In this document: piece after piece, positions 1 to 7,966 of the stretch
How the letters are laid out: every line of letters begins with the position of its first letter
Position numbering within the stretch: position 1 is the first letter of the stretch
Source: JADKIH01 sp031411835
GTDB taxonomy: Bacteria > Bacteroidota > Bacteroidia > AKYH767-A > 2013-40CM-41-45
Length of the DNA: 26,542 nt
NCBI GenBank assembly: GCA_031411835.1
Contig: JANOBV010000144.1
Coordinates: 1-26,542, forward strand
Reading direction: 5' to 3'
Program-made: the position numbers and the translations under genes
Notes under the pieces: model-generated
What the model was told of the DNA's origin: nothing
Database searches by the model: none
The model's input: only the letters and a program-made list of their open reading frames with translations

Positions 1-209
1 TTTGCACGAACATCTTCCAATGTAAAATCATAATGATCGGAACCATCATTACTAAAATGGATGTCGCTCTTGGTGAAATAATCTTTATTATATCCCCATG
101 CAAAATAGAATCTTCCCTTCTGTTTATTCAAAAGCACTTCCGCTGGTCGAGCAATTGAAGAGAAATTAATCAGGATAAACGATAAGACAAGAAATGTAAG
201 CTTATTCAT
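1..209 (-). CDS. Secreted/outer-membrane protein, N-terminal part (runs off left edge)
   Basis: The first 69 codons of a minus-strand gene lie in the window; the rest lies to the left. The product starts MNKLTFLVLSFILINFSS, a typical Sec signal peptide, then continues with RFYFAWGYNKDYFTKSDIHF. I recall the phrase FxWGYNRxxYxxSDIHF from a conserved Bacteroidota family of uncharacterised, probably outer-membrane, proteins, so export is well supported and function is not. The ATG at 207-209 is chosen because it directly begins the signal peptide and a promoter-like element lies about 34 bp upstream. No catalytic motif is visible in this fragment. Confidence 0.75.
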   Translation of the reverse strand, partial: MNKLTFLVLSFILINFSSIARPAEVLLNKQKGRFYFAWGYNKDYFTKSDIHFSNDGSDHYDFTLEDVRA

Positions 210-242
210 AATTTTTGGCGAATCCGAATTTCAATTAGGGTG

Positions 243-250
243 CGAATGTA
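243..250 (-). promoter_or_regulatory. Candidate -7 promoter element of the left-edge gene
   Basis: On the minus strand this reads TACATTCG followed by CACCC, one mismatch from the Bacteroidota -7 consensus TAnnTTTG, and it ends 34 bp before the ATG. No convincing -33 TTTG box is visible, so this is a motif match plus placement only. Confidence 0.35.
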
Positions 251-396
251 TACATAAATAAAAGATTTTTTTCAAAATTCTATTTTGCTCGCCTATCAAA
301 TAATACGATTTTGAATTTCGTTGAGCAAAAGTACCATCATTTATGCGGTAACGATTACCAATTTTAATTTGGTCATTTGATTATTTATTCGTTCAG

Positions 397-410
397 TCCG
401 CCGCGGCGGA
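397..410. repeat. 14-bp perfect GC-rich palindrome
   Basis: TCCGCCGCGGCGGA is a perfect palindrome that is all G+C except its end bases, set in AT-rich surroundings. Such islands are typical of REP-like elements scattered between bacterial genes, but only one copy is present in this window, so its repetitive nature is inferred. Confidence 0.5.
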
Positions 411-413
411 TGG

Positions 414-473
414 CCTGCAAGAGGGGAAAAGCATGGGGTATATCCTTGCAGGAGGGCGAAAGCCTTCCTTTTT
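414..473 (+). terminator. Intrinsic-terminator-like hairpin with upstream inverted repeat
   Basis: GGAGGGC (451-457), a GAAA tetraloop (458-461) and GCCTTCC (462-468) form a 7-bp stem with one G-U pair, followed directly by five T (469-473). This is a textbook rho-independent terminator on the plus strand. Just upstream, CCTGCAAG (414-421) and CTTGCAGG (445-452) form a perfect 8-bp inverted repeat whose right arm overlaps the terminator's left arm, so the two pairings are mutually exclusive. No plus-strand gene precedes it, so either a short non-coding RNA ends here or the element is a mobile/repeat sequence. Confidence 0.5.
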
Positions 474-715
474 AGCACTAAAATTTATGATTTCAATTGA
501 ATAAAAACATGGGAGCGGATTTTAAAAAAAACTGCCCCCGGGGCCAAGCTATGCACAAGCCGGAAGGATTTCTTTTACTTCAACTCATTAAGAAAATTTC
601 AAAATTAACTCCATATTATTTATAAGAATTCAAATTCCTGGTGAATATTAATATGAAACATTACTTATTTCTCAAATCTAAATGTAAGTGCTCCTTTCAC
701 TTCAATTAAAATTTA

Positions 716-2074
716 TTATTCTTTAATAAACTTCGAAACAACAACTCTTCCAAAAGATGAAACTCTTAATAAATAGAGACCAGCTGTAAGTTCCTTAATA
801 TCAATTTTAAAATCAGAAATTTCTTTCTTCATTTTCACTCTGCCATCAATTGAATAAATCTGGACACTAAGATTATCAGCTCCAGGAAAATCAATTTGTA
901 AATAATCGTTTGCAGGATTTGGAAAAATCGAAAATGTGGATTCATTTTCATCAATCGTATTCGCTAAACACGGTTGCATCACTCCACCCAAGCGATTAAA
1001 ACTTCCTTTATAGGCTTGAAGAAATATATTCGCAATTGTATCATCATGAATGATCAATACATTCTCATCATTCTTCGTCTCTGCAGCTGTCGTCCAATTA
1101 TGAGAACCTAATTCTACAGCAGGATCCGAATTTGGATCACAAGCATCAACGATCATATATTTACTATGAAAAATGTAATTCGGATCGGTATAGATCTTCA
1201 AATTATTACCCATCACCGGTGAAAGAATAGTCTGCGCATTAAAACCTAAACTATATTGATCCATAATTCCGGTTGTGACTACACCATGATTAATTTTATA
1301 AACAATCGTATCAGCAATGTCAGAGCGAGTAAAAGTATAAACGCCAAAATTGAAATCGTTATCAGCAGAGTTAATTAAATTGATCAAATGAGAATTAGTA
1401 TTATCTGATGGACTGAAATAACATTCAACTGATTTACCATCGATCTGAAAAAAGTGGGGCGTATTATTTGTTTTGAACGGACCAAATCTTGAAACTGTTG
1501 TATCAGGTGTGATACTTGAACTTCCCCACATTTCATTGAACTCCGTTAAGTATGCTTGAGCTAACGGTTGATCTTGAATGATAACTAAATTATTTTCATC
1601 GTCATTTATCTGCTCATTATTCCAATTTGCTGAACCTGTCCACAAAATCGCATCACTTGGATCAGCAGAATTTGCGTCTATGATCACAAATTTATTATGC
1701 ATGATGGCATACAATGCGGAAGTAGGAGAAGCGAGTGTCGGAATCGAACTGTTTAGCAATGTTAGTCCGGAATTACCAACTCCACCGCAATAGATCCACC
1801 GAATTGAAATGCCGGATGCTTTTGCCTGGTTTACGGCATTTGCAATGTTGGAAATCTGATTTGACTGATCGTAACTGAAAACTGCAATGTCAATTGAATA
1901 CTTTGCTCTTTGAATATAAGCAATCAATGTATCGTCATAAGATCGATCCAAGAAAACAGCATTTACCCCGCTGGAAATTGAATTGTCCACAGGTTGAGTG
2001 GAATATATTTTGATCTTATTCTGCGCAAAAACACAAATTGGCAAGAAAAAAAGCAGGAAAATTATCTTCTTCAT
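716..2074 (-). CDS. T9SS-secreted phospholipase D-family protein (two HKD motifs)
   Basis: The 452-residue product has a signal peptide (1-17, ending FAQ) and two PLD catalytic motifs. The first is HNKFVIID (H126, K128, D133) with G147-S148-N150; the second is HSKYMIVD (H303, K305, D310) with G323-S324-N326. Two HxKxxxxD copies form one active site in PLD-superfamily phosphodiesterases, which include phospholipases, nucleases and phosphatidyltransferases. The last ~75 residues (from FSIFPNPANDY) are a Por/T9SS type A sorting domain, so the enzyme is expected outside the cell or on its surface. An N-terminal signal plus secretion tail makes an extracellular nuclease or phospholipase more likely than cardiolipin synthase. 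It is monocistronic, with a promoter-like element just upstream. Substrate unknown. Confidence 0.9.
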   Translation of the reverse strand: MKKIIFLLFFLPICVFAQNKIKIYSTQPVDNSISSGVNAVFLDRSYDDTLIAYIQRAKYSIDIAVFSYDQSNQISNIANAVNQAKASGISIRWIYCGGVGNSGLTLLNSSIPTLASPTSALYAIMHNKFVIIDANSADPSDAILWTGSANWNNEQINDDENNLVIIQDQPLAQAYLTEFNEMWGSSSITPDTTVSRFGPFKTNNTPHFFQIDGKSVECYFSPSDNTNSHLINLINSADNDFNFGVYTFTRSDIADTIVYKINHGVVTTGIMDQYSLGFNAQTILSPVMGNNLKIYTDPNYIFHSKYMIVDACDPNSDPAVELGSHNWTTAAETKNDENVLIIHDDTIANIFLQAYKGSFNRLGGVMQPCLANTIDENESTFSIFPNPANDYLQIDFPGADNLSVQIYSIDGRVKMKKEISDFKIDIKELTAGLYLLRVSSFGRVVVSKFIKE

Positions 2075-2081
2075 TTGGCCA

Positions 2082-2089
2082 CAAAGGAA
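2082..2089 (-). promoter_or_regulatory. Candidate -7 element for the PLD-family gene
   Basis: The minus strand reads TTCCTTTG, one mismatch from TAnnTTTG, ending 8 bp before the ATG at 2074. This would give a very short leader. No clear -33 box. Confidence 0.3.
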
Positions 2090-2243
2090 AGAAATTTAAC
2101 GACACATTTCAGCTTTCTATACAGCAAATACTAAACATCTTTTAAGGCAGAAGAATTCATATTTGGATATTATAATTTCTTTCTTACATTCACATCAGTT
2201 AATTTTATCACAATAAAAAAATCATTAAAACTCATACACTCAC

Positions 2244-3791
2244 ATGAAAAAATTAAACTACATGATTGCAATAGTACTCGTATTTTACTCTTGTAATCCT
2301 GACGAAACAAGTGTTGTACCGCAAGATTCAACTGCCCAGGTCATCGTTCAAAAGTCTATATTAACTGACGAACCAAAAGGCGAACCTTACACACAAAAGG
2401 AAATCGACAAGATCATGTATGACAAAGTTCAATCGACAGGCGATTTTAGCTGGGAAAATTCAGACTTGAAAGTGCTTACCAGTGCTGCGAAGATCACACA
2501 ACTTGTAGCTATCGGTTATCAGCCGGCACGAATGAAAAATGTTCGCAACGAATTGTATCATACCAATATTAAATCGGCACAATGGAAATCTGTGCATGAT
2601 GCAATAATAGAGTTAGTAGTTTCTGAAATCAATAGAATAGAAAAAACAAATATTAAAGCGGAAGAAATTATTTCTGAAGATGATAATACTTTACCAATCA
2701 TTATTTTCAAAATTTCCGACAAATCTATTCTTACTAAATTATTCAATCTTGAGAATGTACGTTACATTGAACCGTATGGATACTGGCCTTCGACTTATAT
2801 TACAAGTCGTGTCGCTTCCTCTTCCGGTTGCTCGGGTTCATCGTATGCACTCAATGCGGCTGATTATACTTCTATTACTCCCGGTTGCAAACTATCATGG
2901 AACTTTACTAGCGTTAATGTTCCCAATGCTTGGACAATCGCACAAGGACAAGGCATCACGGTTGGAGTTATCGATGCGGGAATTAGTTCTAGTCAAACGA
3001 TGCTTGGTAGCAATTTCAATAATGGCGAATCAAATGTTGGTCGAACGATCACGACTGATTATACATACGGCTCAACTGCATACACTGGTTGCGCACACGG
3101 AACAAGTATGAGTGGAATTGTTGCAGGGCCAAGAAATAATTTAGGCGGACCAACAGGTGTAGCATATAAATCGAACTTACATTTCATTCGCGCATGCGCT
3201 GATGTCGTACTCGACGAATCTGCTGAATTAACAGGAGTGCGAAATGCACTTGTAAGAATGGGTGATATTGCTGCTTTAAAAATAATTAGCATGTCGGTTG
3301 GAACACCTTTTAGTAGCAGCGCACTTCTTGATGGAGTTTCGTATGCTTCAGGAAAAGGTAAATTGCTTTTTGCAGCAGCGGGTACTTCTTTCGGTTGGAC
3401 TTCTTGGTGGGGAGTAATTTATCCGGCGTATTATTCACAATGTGTTGCTGTTACCGGAGTAAAAGAAAACGGAAATACATGTAGCGATTGTCATGACGGT
3501 AGTCAGGTCGACTTAACTATTCCTATGGCTAGAAGTACAAATTCATCACGAACAACTCTCTCTCTTCCAATAAGTGGTTACAACCCAACTTATGTTGGTG
3601 GTTCTTCTTGCGCTACCGCACTAACTGCCGGAGTTGCTGCTCTTGTGTGGTCTGTGAATCCAAGTTTAACAAGTACACAAGTTTATAGTTGCATGAAAGG
3701 AACGGCACAATATTACCCTGTGCTAACTGGTAATCATGGCTTCGGAAATGTAAATGCTTATGCTGCGGTGATGATGGCGACGGGGCTTTAA
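2244..3791 (+). CDS. S8 family (subtilisin-like) serine peptidase, probable lipoprotein
   Basis: The 515-residue product starts with a signal peptide ending at a probable lipobox (FYSC, Cys17), so it is likely a lipidated periplasmic or surface protein. Residues ~40-180 look like a propeptide. The catalytic triad is Asp244 (VIDAG), His285 (HGTSMSG) and Ser455 (GGSSCAT, in place of GTSxAxP). The canonical oxyanion-hole Asn of AAGN appears as Thr381 (AAAGT), unusual for subtilases, though I recall similar AAAGT..WWGVIYP sequences in a Bacteroidota/Actinobacteria subfamily. Cysteines in TCSDC (413 and 416) and others suggest disulfides in an exported enzyme. No T9SS tail. It is followed by a large inverted repeat before the convergent TonB-receptor gene. 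Confidence 0.9.
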   Translation: MKKLNYMIAIVLVFYSCNPDETSVVPQDSTAQVIVQKSILTDEPKGEPYTQKEIDKIMYDKVQSTGDFSWENSDLKVLTSAAKITQLVAIGYQPARMKNVRNELYHTNIKSAQWKSVHDAIIELVVSEINRIEKTNIKAEEIISEDDNTLPIIIFKISDKSILTKLFNLENVRYIEPYGYWPSTYITSRVASSSGCSGSSYALNAADYTSITPGCKLSWNFTSVNVPNAWTIAQGQGITVGVIDAGISSSQTMLGSNFNNGESNVGRTITTDYTYGSTAYTGCAHGTSMSGIVAGPRNNLGGPTGVAYKSNLHFIRACADVVLDESAELTGVRNALVRMGDIAALKIISMSVGTPFSSSALLDGVSYASGKGKLLFAAAGTSFGWTSWWGVIYPAYYSQCVAVTGVKENGNTCSDCHDGSQVDLTIPMARSTNSSRTTLSLPISGYNPTYVGGSSCATALTAGVAALVWSVNPSLTSTQVYSCMKGTAQYYPVLTGNHGFGNVNAYAAVMMATGL

Positions 3792-3823
3792 AATCTCAGT
3801 GCAAAGTCTCAGTTCTAAATAAC

Positions 3824-3902
3824 TAGGTCAAAGGTCAGAGGTCAAAGGTCAATCGTTAAATAAGTAAGTACGATTGACCTTTGACCTCTGACCTTTGACC
3901 TA
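3824..3902. repeat. 32-bp perfect inverted repeat, likely bidirectional terminator
   Basis: The arms 3824-3855 and 3871-3902 are perfect reverse complements over 32 bp, separated by a 15-nt AT-rich loop. Each arm is built from tandem GGTCAAA/TGACCTT units. It sits between the ends of two convergent genes (3791 and 3928), where a long hairpin could stop transcripts from both sides. A 26-bp block of the right arm (3875-3900) recurs at 7860-7885 with two mismatches, so it belongs to a repeat family in this genome. Confidence 0.85.
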
Positions 3903-3927
3903 ATATTTTGCTGAAAATTTTGTCTGG

Positions 3928-6420
3928 CTAATAGTCAATCATCTCCGTCCCACCCGACTCCTGCGAATTCGATTTCGAACCTTTCTTCTTTGAGAACATT
4001 GGTTCTGCCTTCCCAAATTTATAAGTAAAGTTCAACATTCCTACTCTGGATTCTCTACTTCGTGAACCTTCCGTATAGTAGTATTCTCCATAGTTTATAA
4101 ATTCAAATTTTCTCATATTGAAAATATCTGTCACATTTAAACTGATCGACCCTTTTCCATTCCAAATGTCTTGCTTTAATCCTGCATCAATTCCACTCAT
4201 TCCTTTTATCTGTCCATTCACAGTTGTCATTGGAGCAGTGTAATTTCCTGTTACTTGTACAGAAGTATTCTTTGCAACTCGTAAACTGGCATTAAATCGT
4301 GACGACCATTGTGTTGAATTAGTCTGGTACTCGGATTGAATATTTGAACCGTTGATCTTACTCTGATAAATATTAAAACTTCCCATTATTGAACCAATTT
4401 TATTAACAGAATACCTTACGATTAATTCACCACCCGCATTTTCAGACGAAGCAAAATTGGTTGTAGTCATCACACCTATTCCTGTTACAGGATCAACTGT
4501 ACGAAAACGACTGATCATATCATCTGTTTTACGATAGAAAATTGAAGCAGTGAAATTCCAATCACTAACATTGATACTATTTGATAATTCAAGAGCATTT
4601 GTAAATTCGGGAAGCAGATATGGATTTCCTTTTCGAATATTCAAAGAATCAGAATAATCAACGAATGGATTCAATGAGCGAGAATCAGGTCGGTTTACAC
4701 GACGACTATAACTTAATTGTAGATCACTTTTTAATGACAGCGGATATTTGAAAAATGCACTTGGAAAAAATGAAATGTAATCGTTCATATATGTTTTGTT
4801 AATTGTCTGCGACTCGATCGAAGAAAATGTTTGTTCTGCGCGCAAGCCAAAATTAAAATCAAGCTTTTTGTATTTGCTTGTGTACATAGCATAACCTGCT
4901 GCAACTTCTTCTTTATAGATGAAATGATCGGAATTAAGTTGGTTCAACTCATAAATTCCGGTTGTGAAATTCAAGTTGGAATAATCTAATTTATTATCTA
5001 AATGTCTAGTTGTACTTTTTAATCCGGCTTCAAGTTTACTTGTCTTATTAATTGGTTGAACTAAATCAGTCTGAGCAATAATATTCTGATACAAGTTGTC
5101 ACCCGAATTGATCTGATAAGGAAGATTCAGAGCAGAATATACACTGCTTTGATAAGCATTATCCGATTTACGATTATTTGAAGAGTAAGAAGCTGTAGCT
5201 GTTAATTCTCTCGATGTAGAATCCCACGTCCGCTTATAATCTGCACTAAGATCATATCCGAAATTTTCATTCTCCTCAGATACATCTCTGAAAAATGAAT
5301 TGAATGTGACATCTTCCGGTGTATAAAAGCGATATCTAATTTGTTCGGGATGATCATCGTTTCGAAATGTTAAAGAACCATTCACTCCAATTGTGTTATA
5401 CTTATTGACAAAAAAATCGGCACCCAATTTACCTGAGTGAAAATTTGAATTGCTTCGTGAATGTGAATTGGAGCTATAGAAATATTCGCTTTGTCCGGGG
5501 AAAAAATTTCTTTGAACACTCGTTCCATTATTACTGCGGCCTTCATGACGAAAATTATAATTCCCATATAAATTCATTCTTGGCGAGCGATCATTGCCTC
5601 CTATTCCGAAATTATATTTATCATTTGTACCAACACCGAAAGAAATATTTCCATTCATACCTTTCATTTTCTCTTTTTTGGTTTTGATATTGATAATCCC
5701 TGCCATTCCATCTGCATCGAATTTTGCAGATGGATTTGTGATGATCTCAATCTGCTCGACAGCCCCTGCAGGGAGCTGGGAAAGAATCGCTTTACGATCA
5801 CCACCTAGTAAGCCGGAAGGTTTTCCATCAATTAGGACGGTTACATTTGCACTTCCTCTCAAAGCGACATTACCATCTATATCAACGCTGACTGAAGGAA
5901 TTGTTTGAAGCACATCTGTAACAGTTCCTCCGGTATTCACAATATTCTTATCCATATTGTAGATCTTTCTATCAATAGAATTCACATAGTCTGCCTTTTC
6001 GCCGGTGATAGTCACATCTTTCAACTTCGTGACAGACGAAGGCATTTTAATGACGCCGGCATCCACTTCAGTATTTTGCATGGTGAGTAAAATCGGTTTT
6101 GAAAATGTATTCACATAACCAATAAAAGATGCCTTGATAATAATGTTTCCTAATGGTAATTCTTCTACTAAAAAGTTTCCCTTTTCATTTGTTTGAACGC
6201 CACCCACTAACGATGAATCGCGGGCAGATAAAAATGCAACTGAAGCAAAACTCACTGCTTCATTTGTCTGTGAATCTCGCAGACTGCCAAATATTTTTCC
6301 AATTTTAGGTGAATTTCGTCTAAGTGAATCTGGTCTTGAGCCTCTTGAACCATCTCTTTGCTGACCAAAAAGAAGTGATGGAACCAATAGTAAAAAGGCA
6401 ATTCTAAGCGTTATTTTCAT
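3928..6420 (-). CDS. TonB-dependent receptor-like outer membrane beta-barrel protein
   Basis: The 830-residue outer-membrane protein has a signal peptide (1-19). A carboxypeptidase-regulatory-like Ig domain (~40-113) follows, containing GSLRDSQTNEAVSFASV. A plug domain (~130-250) has VLIDGKPSG, VEQIEIITNPSAKFDADG and GIINIKTKKEK. A large beta-barrel (~260-810) follows and matches the outer-membrane beta-barrel family seen in Bacteroidota (OMP_b-brl_3-like). After the last barrel strand (LNFTYKFG) there is a ~28-residue hydrophilic tail rich in Ser, Lys and Gln. No SusD-like partner lies next to it, so this is not a polysaccharide utilisation locus; siderophore, peptide or other ligand uptake is possible. 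A good -7 promoter element precedes the start. Confidence 0.9.
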   Translation of the reverse strand: MKITLRIAFLLLVPSLLFGQQRDGSRGSRPDSLRRNSPKIGKIFGSLRDSQTNEAVSFASVAFLSARDSSLVGGVQTNEKGNFLVEELPLGNIIIKASFIGYVNTFSKPILLTMQNTEVDAGVIKMPSSVTKLKDVTITGEKADYVNSIDRKIYNMDKNIVNTGGTVTDVLQTIPSVSVDIDGNVALRGSANVTVLIDGKPSGLLGGDRKAILSQLPAGAVEQIEIITNPSAKFDADGMAGIINIKTKKEKMKGMNGNISFGVGTNDKYNFGIGGNDRSPRMNLYGNYNFRHEGRSNNGTSVQRNFFPGQSEYFYSSNSHSRSNSNFHSGKLGADFFVNKYNTIGVNGSLTFRNDDHPEQIRYRFYTPEDVTFNSFFRDVSEENENFGYDLSADYKRTWDSTSRELTATASYSSNNRKSDNAYQSSVYSALNLPYQINSGDNLYQNIIAQTDLVQPINKTSKLEAGLKSTTRHLDNKLDYSNLNFTTGIYELNQLNSDHFIYKEEVAAGYAMYTSKYKKLDFNFGLRAEQTFSSIESQTINKTYMNDYISFFPSAFFKYPLSLKSDLQLSYSRRVNRPDSRSLNPFVDYSDSLNIRKGNPYLLPEFTNALELSNSINVSDWNFTASIFYRKTDDMISRFRTVDPVTGIGVMTTTNFASSENAGGELIVRYSVNKIGSIMGSFNIYQSKINGSNIQSEYQTNSTQWSSRFNASLRVAKNTSVQVTGNYTAPMTTVNGQIKGMSGIDAGLKQDIWNGKGSISLNVTDIFNMRKFEFINYGEYYYTEGSRSRESRVGMLNFTYKFGKAEPMFSKKKGSKSNSQESGGTEMIDY

Positions 6421-6436
6421 ATTAATTATTGAGGTC

Positions 6437-6444
6437 CAAAGATA
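6437..6444 (-). promoter_or_regulatory. -7 promoter element of the TonB-receptor gene
   Basis: The minus strand reads TATCTTTG, an exact match to the Bacteroidota TAnnTTTG consensus, ending 16 bp before the ATG at 6420. The 62-bp gap to the divergent rarA gene must hold both promoters. The -33 box is not obvious (a TTTC lies 14 bp upstream). Confidence 0.5.
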
Positions 6445-6500
6445 TCAGTTATTAATAAGAAATATGATAGATTGAGGTAAGAATGGTTTATCCATATCCT

Positions 6501-6508
6501 TATATTTA
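6501..6508 (+). promoter_or_regulatory. Candidate -7 element for rarA
   Basis: TATATTTA is one mismatch from TAnnTTTG and lies 16 bp before the ATG at 6525. If real, transcription would start near 6513-6516, after the upstream ATG at 6483, which supports 6525 as the true start of rarA. Confidence 0.35.
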
Positions 6509-6524
6509 CGAAATATTAACATCT

Positions 6525-7808
6525 ATGATTCCTCTTGCTGAACGTATGCGACCAACAACATTAGACCATTATATTGGTCAATTGCACTTGGTTGGGAACG
6601 ATGCAATTTTGCGTAAAACACTGGCTAGGAATGTGATTCCTTCTATCATCTTCTGGGGTCCGCCGGGAGTTGGCAAAACCACATTGGCCGGAATTATAGC
6701 AAAAGAAATTCGAAGACCTTTTTATATATTATCTGCTGTTAGCTCCGGCGTTAAAGATGTCAGAGAAGTAATTGAAAAAGCACAACGATATCAATATGAA
6801 TTGAAAGAAGTGGAAGGAAGTCCGATATTATTCATTGACGAAATCCATCGATTCAGCAAGTCGCAACAAGATTCACTTTTGAATGCTGTTGAAAAAGGAA
6901 TAGTAACTCTCATTGGTGCAACAACAGAGAATCCTTCCTTCGAAGTGATCTCCCCACTCCTTTCGCGTTGTCAGGTTTATGTACTTAAAGAACTTTCGAA
7001 GAATGAATTAATTTCTATCGTTGAGCAAGCTATTCGTGAAGATGTTGTCTTGAAAAAACGAATTATTAAACTTACAGAAAGTGAAGCGTTACTTCGACTT
7101 TCCGGCGGTGATGCAAGAAAATTACTCAACTTACTAGAACTAGTTGTTAATTCATTTTTGCCTGATGCTGAAATAGAAATTACAAATGCAAAAGTTCAAG
7201 AAATTGTTCAAGAGAAAGTTGCATTGTACGATAAAGGTGGTGAACAACATTATGATATTATCAGTGCATTCATTAAATCAATGCGTGGTTCTGATCCAAA
7301 TGCAGCAGTATATTGGTTGGCAAGAATGATCCGCGGCGGCGAAGATCCGAAATTCATTGCTCGACGAATGGTCATCTTCGCTTCTGAAGATATTGGCAAT
7401 GCAAATCCAACTGCATTAGTCATGGCAAACACTTGTTTTGATGCTGTCAGTAAAATTGGCTATCCTGAATGTAGAATTATTCTCTCGCAAGTGGTGATCT
7501 ATCTCGCTACATCGCCAAAGAGTAATTCCGGTTATTTGGCAATTGACGATGCTATTGCATTTGTAAATGAAAAAGGAGACTTACCTGTTCCATTAAATAT
7601 TCGAAATGCCCCGACAAAATTGATGAAAGAACTTGGCTATGGTGATGGATATAACTATGATCATGCAAATGAAAATAATTTCGCCGGTCAAGAGTTGCTT
7701 CCCGATGAAATGAGCGGAACGAAATTCTACGAACCCGGCAATAATGCCAGAGAAGTAGAGATTCGAAATTTTTTGAAAGGGCTTTGGGGGGAGAAGTATG
7801 GGTATTGA
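6525..7808 (+). CDS. rarA: Replication-associated recombination protein A (RarA/MgsA AAA+ ATPase)
   Basis: From the ATG at 6525 the 427-residue product begins MIPLAERMRPTTLDHYIGQ, the classic N-terminus of RarA/MgsA. AAA+ motifs are Walker A GPPGVGKT (45-52), Walker B ILFIDE (101-106), sensor 1 GATTEN (131-136) and the arginine finger in LLSRC (148). The C-terminal helical/tetramerisation part contains DAVSKIGYPECRIILSQ, typical of the family. RarA acts in the cytoplasm at stalled replication forks with SSB and helps control RecA loading. An alternative ATG at 6483 would add 14 residues with no family match, and the promoter-like TATATTTA falls between the two. Length matches the family. Genome context is not informative. 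Confidence 0.95.
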   Translation: MIPLAERMRPTTLDHYIGQLHLVGNDAILRKTLARNVIPSIIFWGPPGVGKTTLAGIIAKEIRRPFYILSAVSSGVKDVREVIEKAQRYQYELKEVEGSPILFIDEIHRFSKSQQDSLLNAVEKGIVTLIGATTENPSFEVISPLLSRCQVYVLKELSKNELISIVEQAIREDVVLKKRIIKLTESEALLRLSGGDARKLLNLLELVVNSFLPDAEIEITNAKVQEIVQEKVALYDKGGEQHYDIISAFIKSMRGSDPNAAVYWLARMIRGGEDPKFIARRMVIFASEDIGNANPTALVMANTCFDAVSKIGYPECRIILSQVVIYLATSPKSNSGYLAIDDAIAFVNEKGDLPVPLNIRNAPTKLMKELGYGDGYNYDHANENNFAGQELLPDEMSGTKFYEPGNNAREVEIRNFLKGLWGEKYGY

Positions 7809-7835
7809 CTTGGGGTGACCTGAAATTGCATTTTA

Positions 7836-7885
7836 GGTCAAAGGTTAGCTGTGCACATCTGACCTTTGACCCTTGACCTTTGACC
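7836..7885. repeat. TGACCTTTGACC repeat hairpin, second copy
   Basis: GGTCAAAGGTTAG (7836-7848) pairs with CTGACCTTTGACC (7859-7871) through a 10-nt loop, with one G-U pair, and a further CCTTTGACC unit follows to 7885. The 26 bp at 7860-7885 match 3875-3900 at 24 positions. It lies 28 bp after the rarA stop. There is an A-run rather than a T-run after the right arm, so it is not a classic plus-strand intrinsic terminator. Confidence 0.7.
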
Positions 7886-7953
7886 AAAAAAAATTAACAA
7901 TCCCCGATCAATATCAAAGTACCAAATCCGATAAAGTATCAAAATAAAATCGC

Positions 7954-7961
7954 CATATTTA
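7954..7961 (+). promoter_or_regulatory. Candidate -7 element before the 7967 lipoprotein gene
   Basis: CATATTTA followed by CACC resembles TAnnTTTG-CACC with two mismatches. It ends only 5 bp before the ATG at 7967, so if used the transcript would be nearly leaderless. Confidence 0.25.
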
Positions 7962-7966
7962 CACCA

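Larger units (their letters stand above)
210..715. other. 506-bp non-coding region with GC-rich structured core
   Basis: No convincing reading frame exists on either strand. It holds the promoter of the left-edge gene (243-250, minus), a GC-rich island at about 395-475 with a perfect palindrome and an intrinsic-terminator-like hairpin, and a second GC-rich patch around 531-560 (CCCCCGGGG followed by CAAGCTATGCACAAGCC). The rest is AT-rich and featureless. The GC-rich islands contrast with the surrounding AT-rich DNA, suggesting a structured RNA or a REP/MITE-like repeat rather than a decayed gene. Confidence 0.6.

Noticed and set aside
2680..3111. 143-codon frame inside the subtilase gene
   Set aside because: It lies in another frame of the protease, which has clear catalytic motifs; no homology or signal of its own.
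5594..5908. 104-codon plus-strand frame opposite the TonB-receptor gene
   Set aside because: Antisense to a conserved plug/barrel coding region with no domain or promoter.
3928..6420. Polysaccharide utilisation locus around the TonB receptor
   Set aside because: No SusD-like lipoprotein, glycoside hydrolase or anti-sigma regulator nearby, and the barrel type is OMP_b-brl_3-like rather than SusC.
3824..7885. GGTCAAA tandem units considered as CRISPR repeats
   Set aside because: Units are only 7 bp with no unique spacers of constant length and no cas genes; they form inverted-repeat hairpins instead.
7552..7887. 111-codon minus-strand frame at the rarA end
   Set aside because: Antisense to the conserved C-terminus of RarA and runs through the intergenic repeat; no homology.
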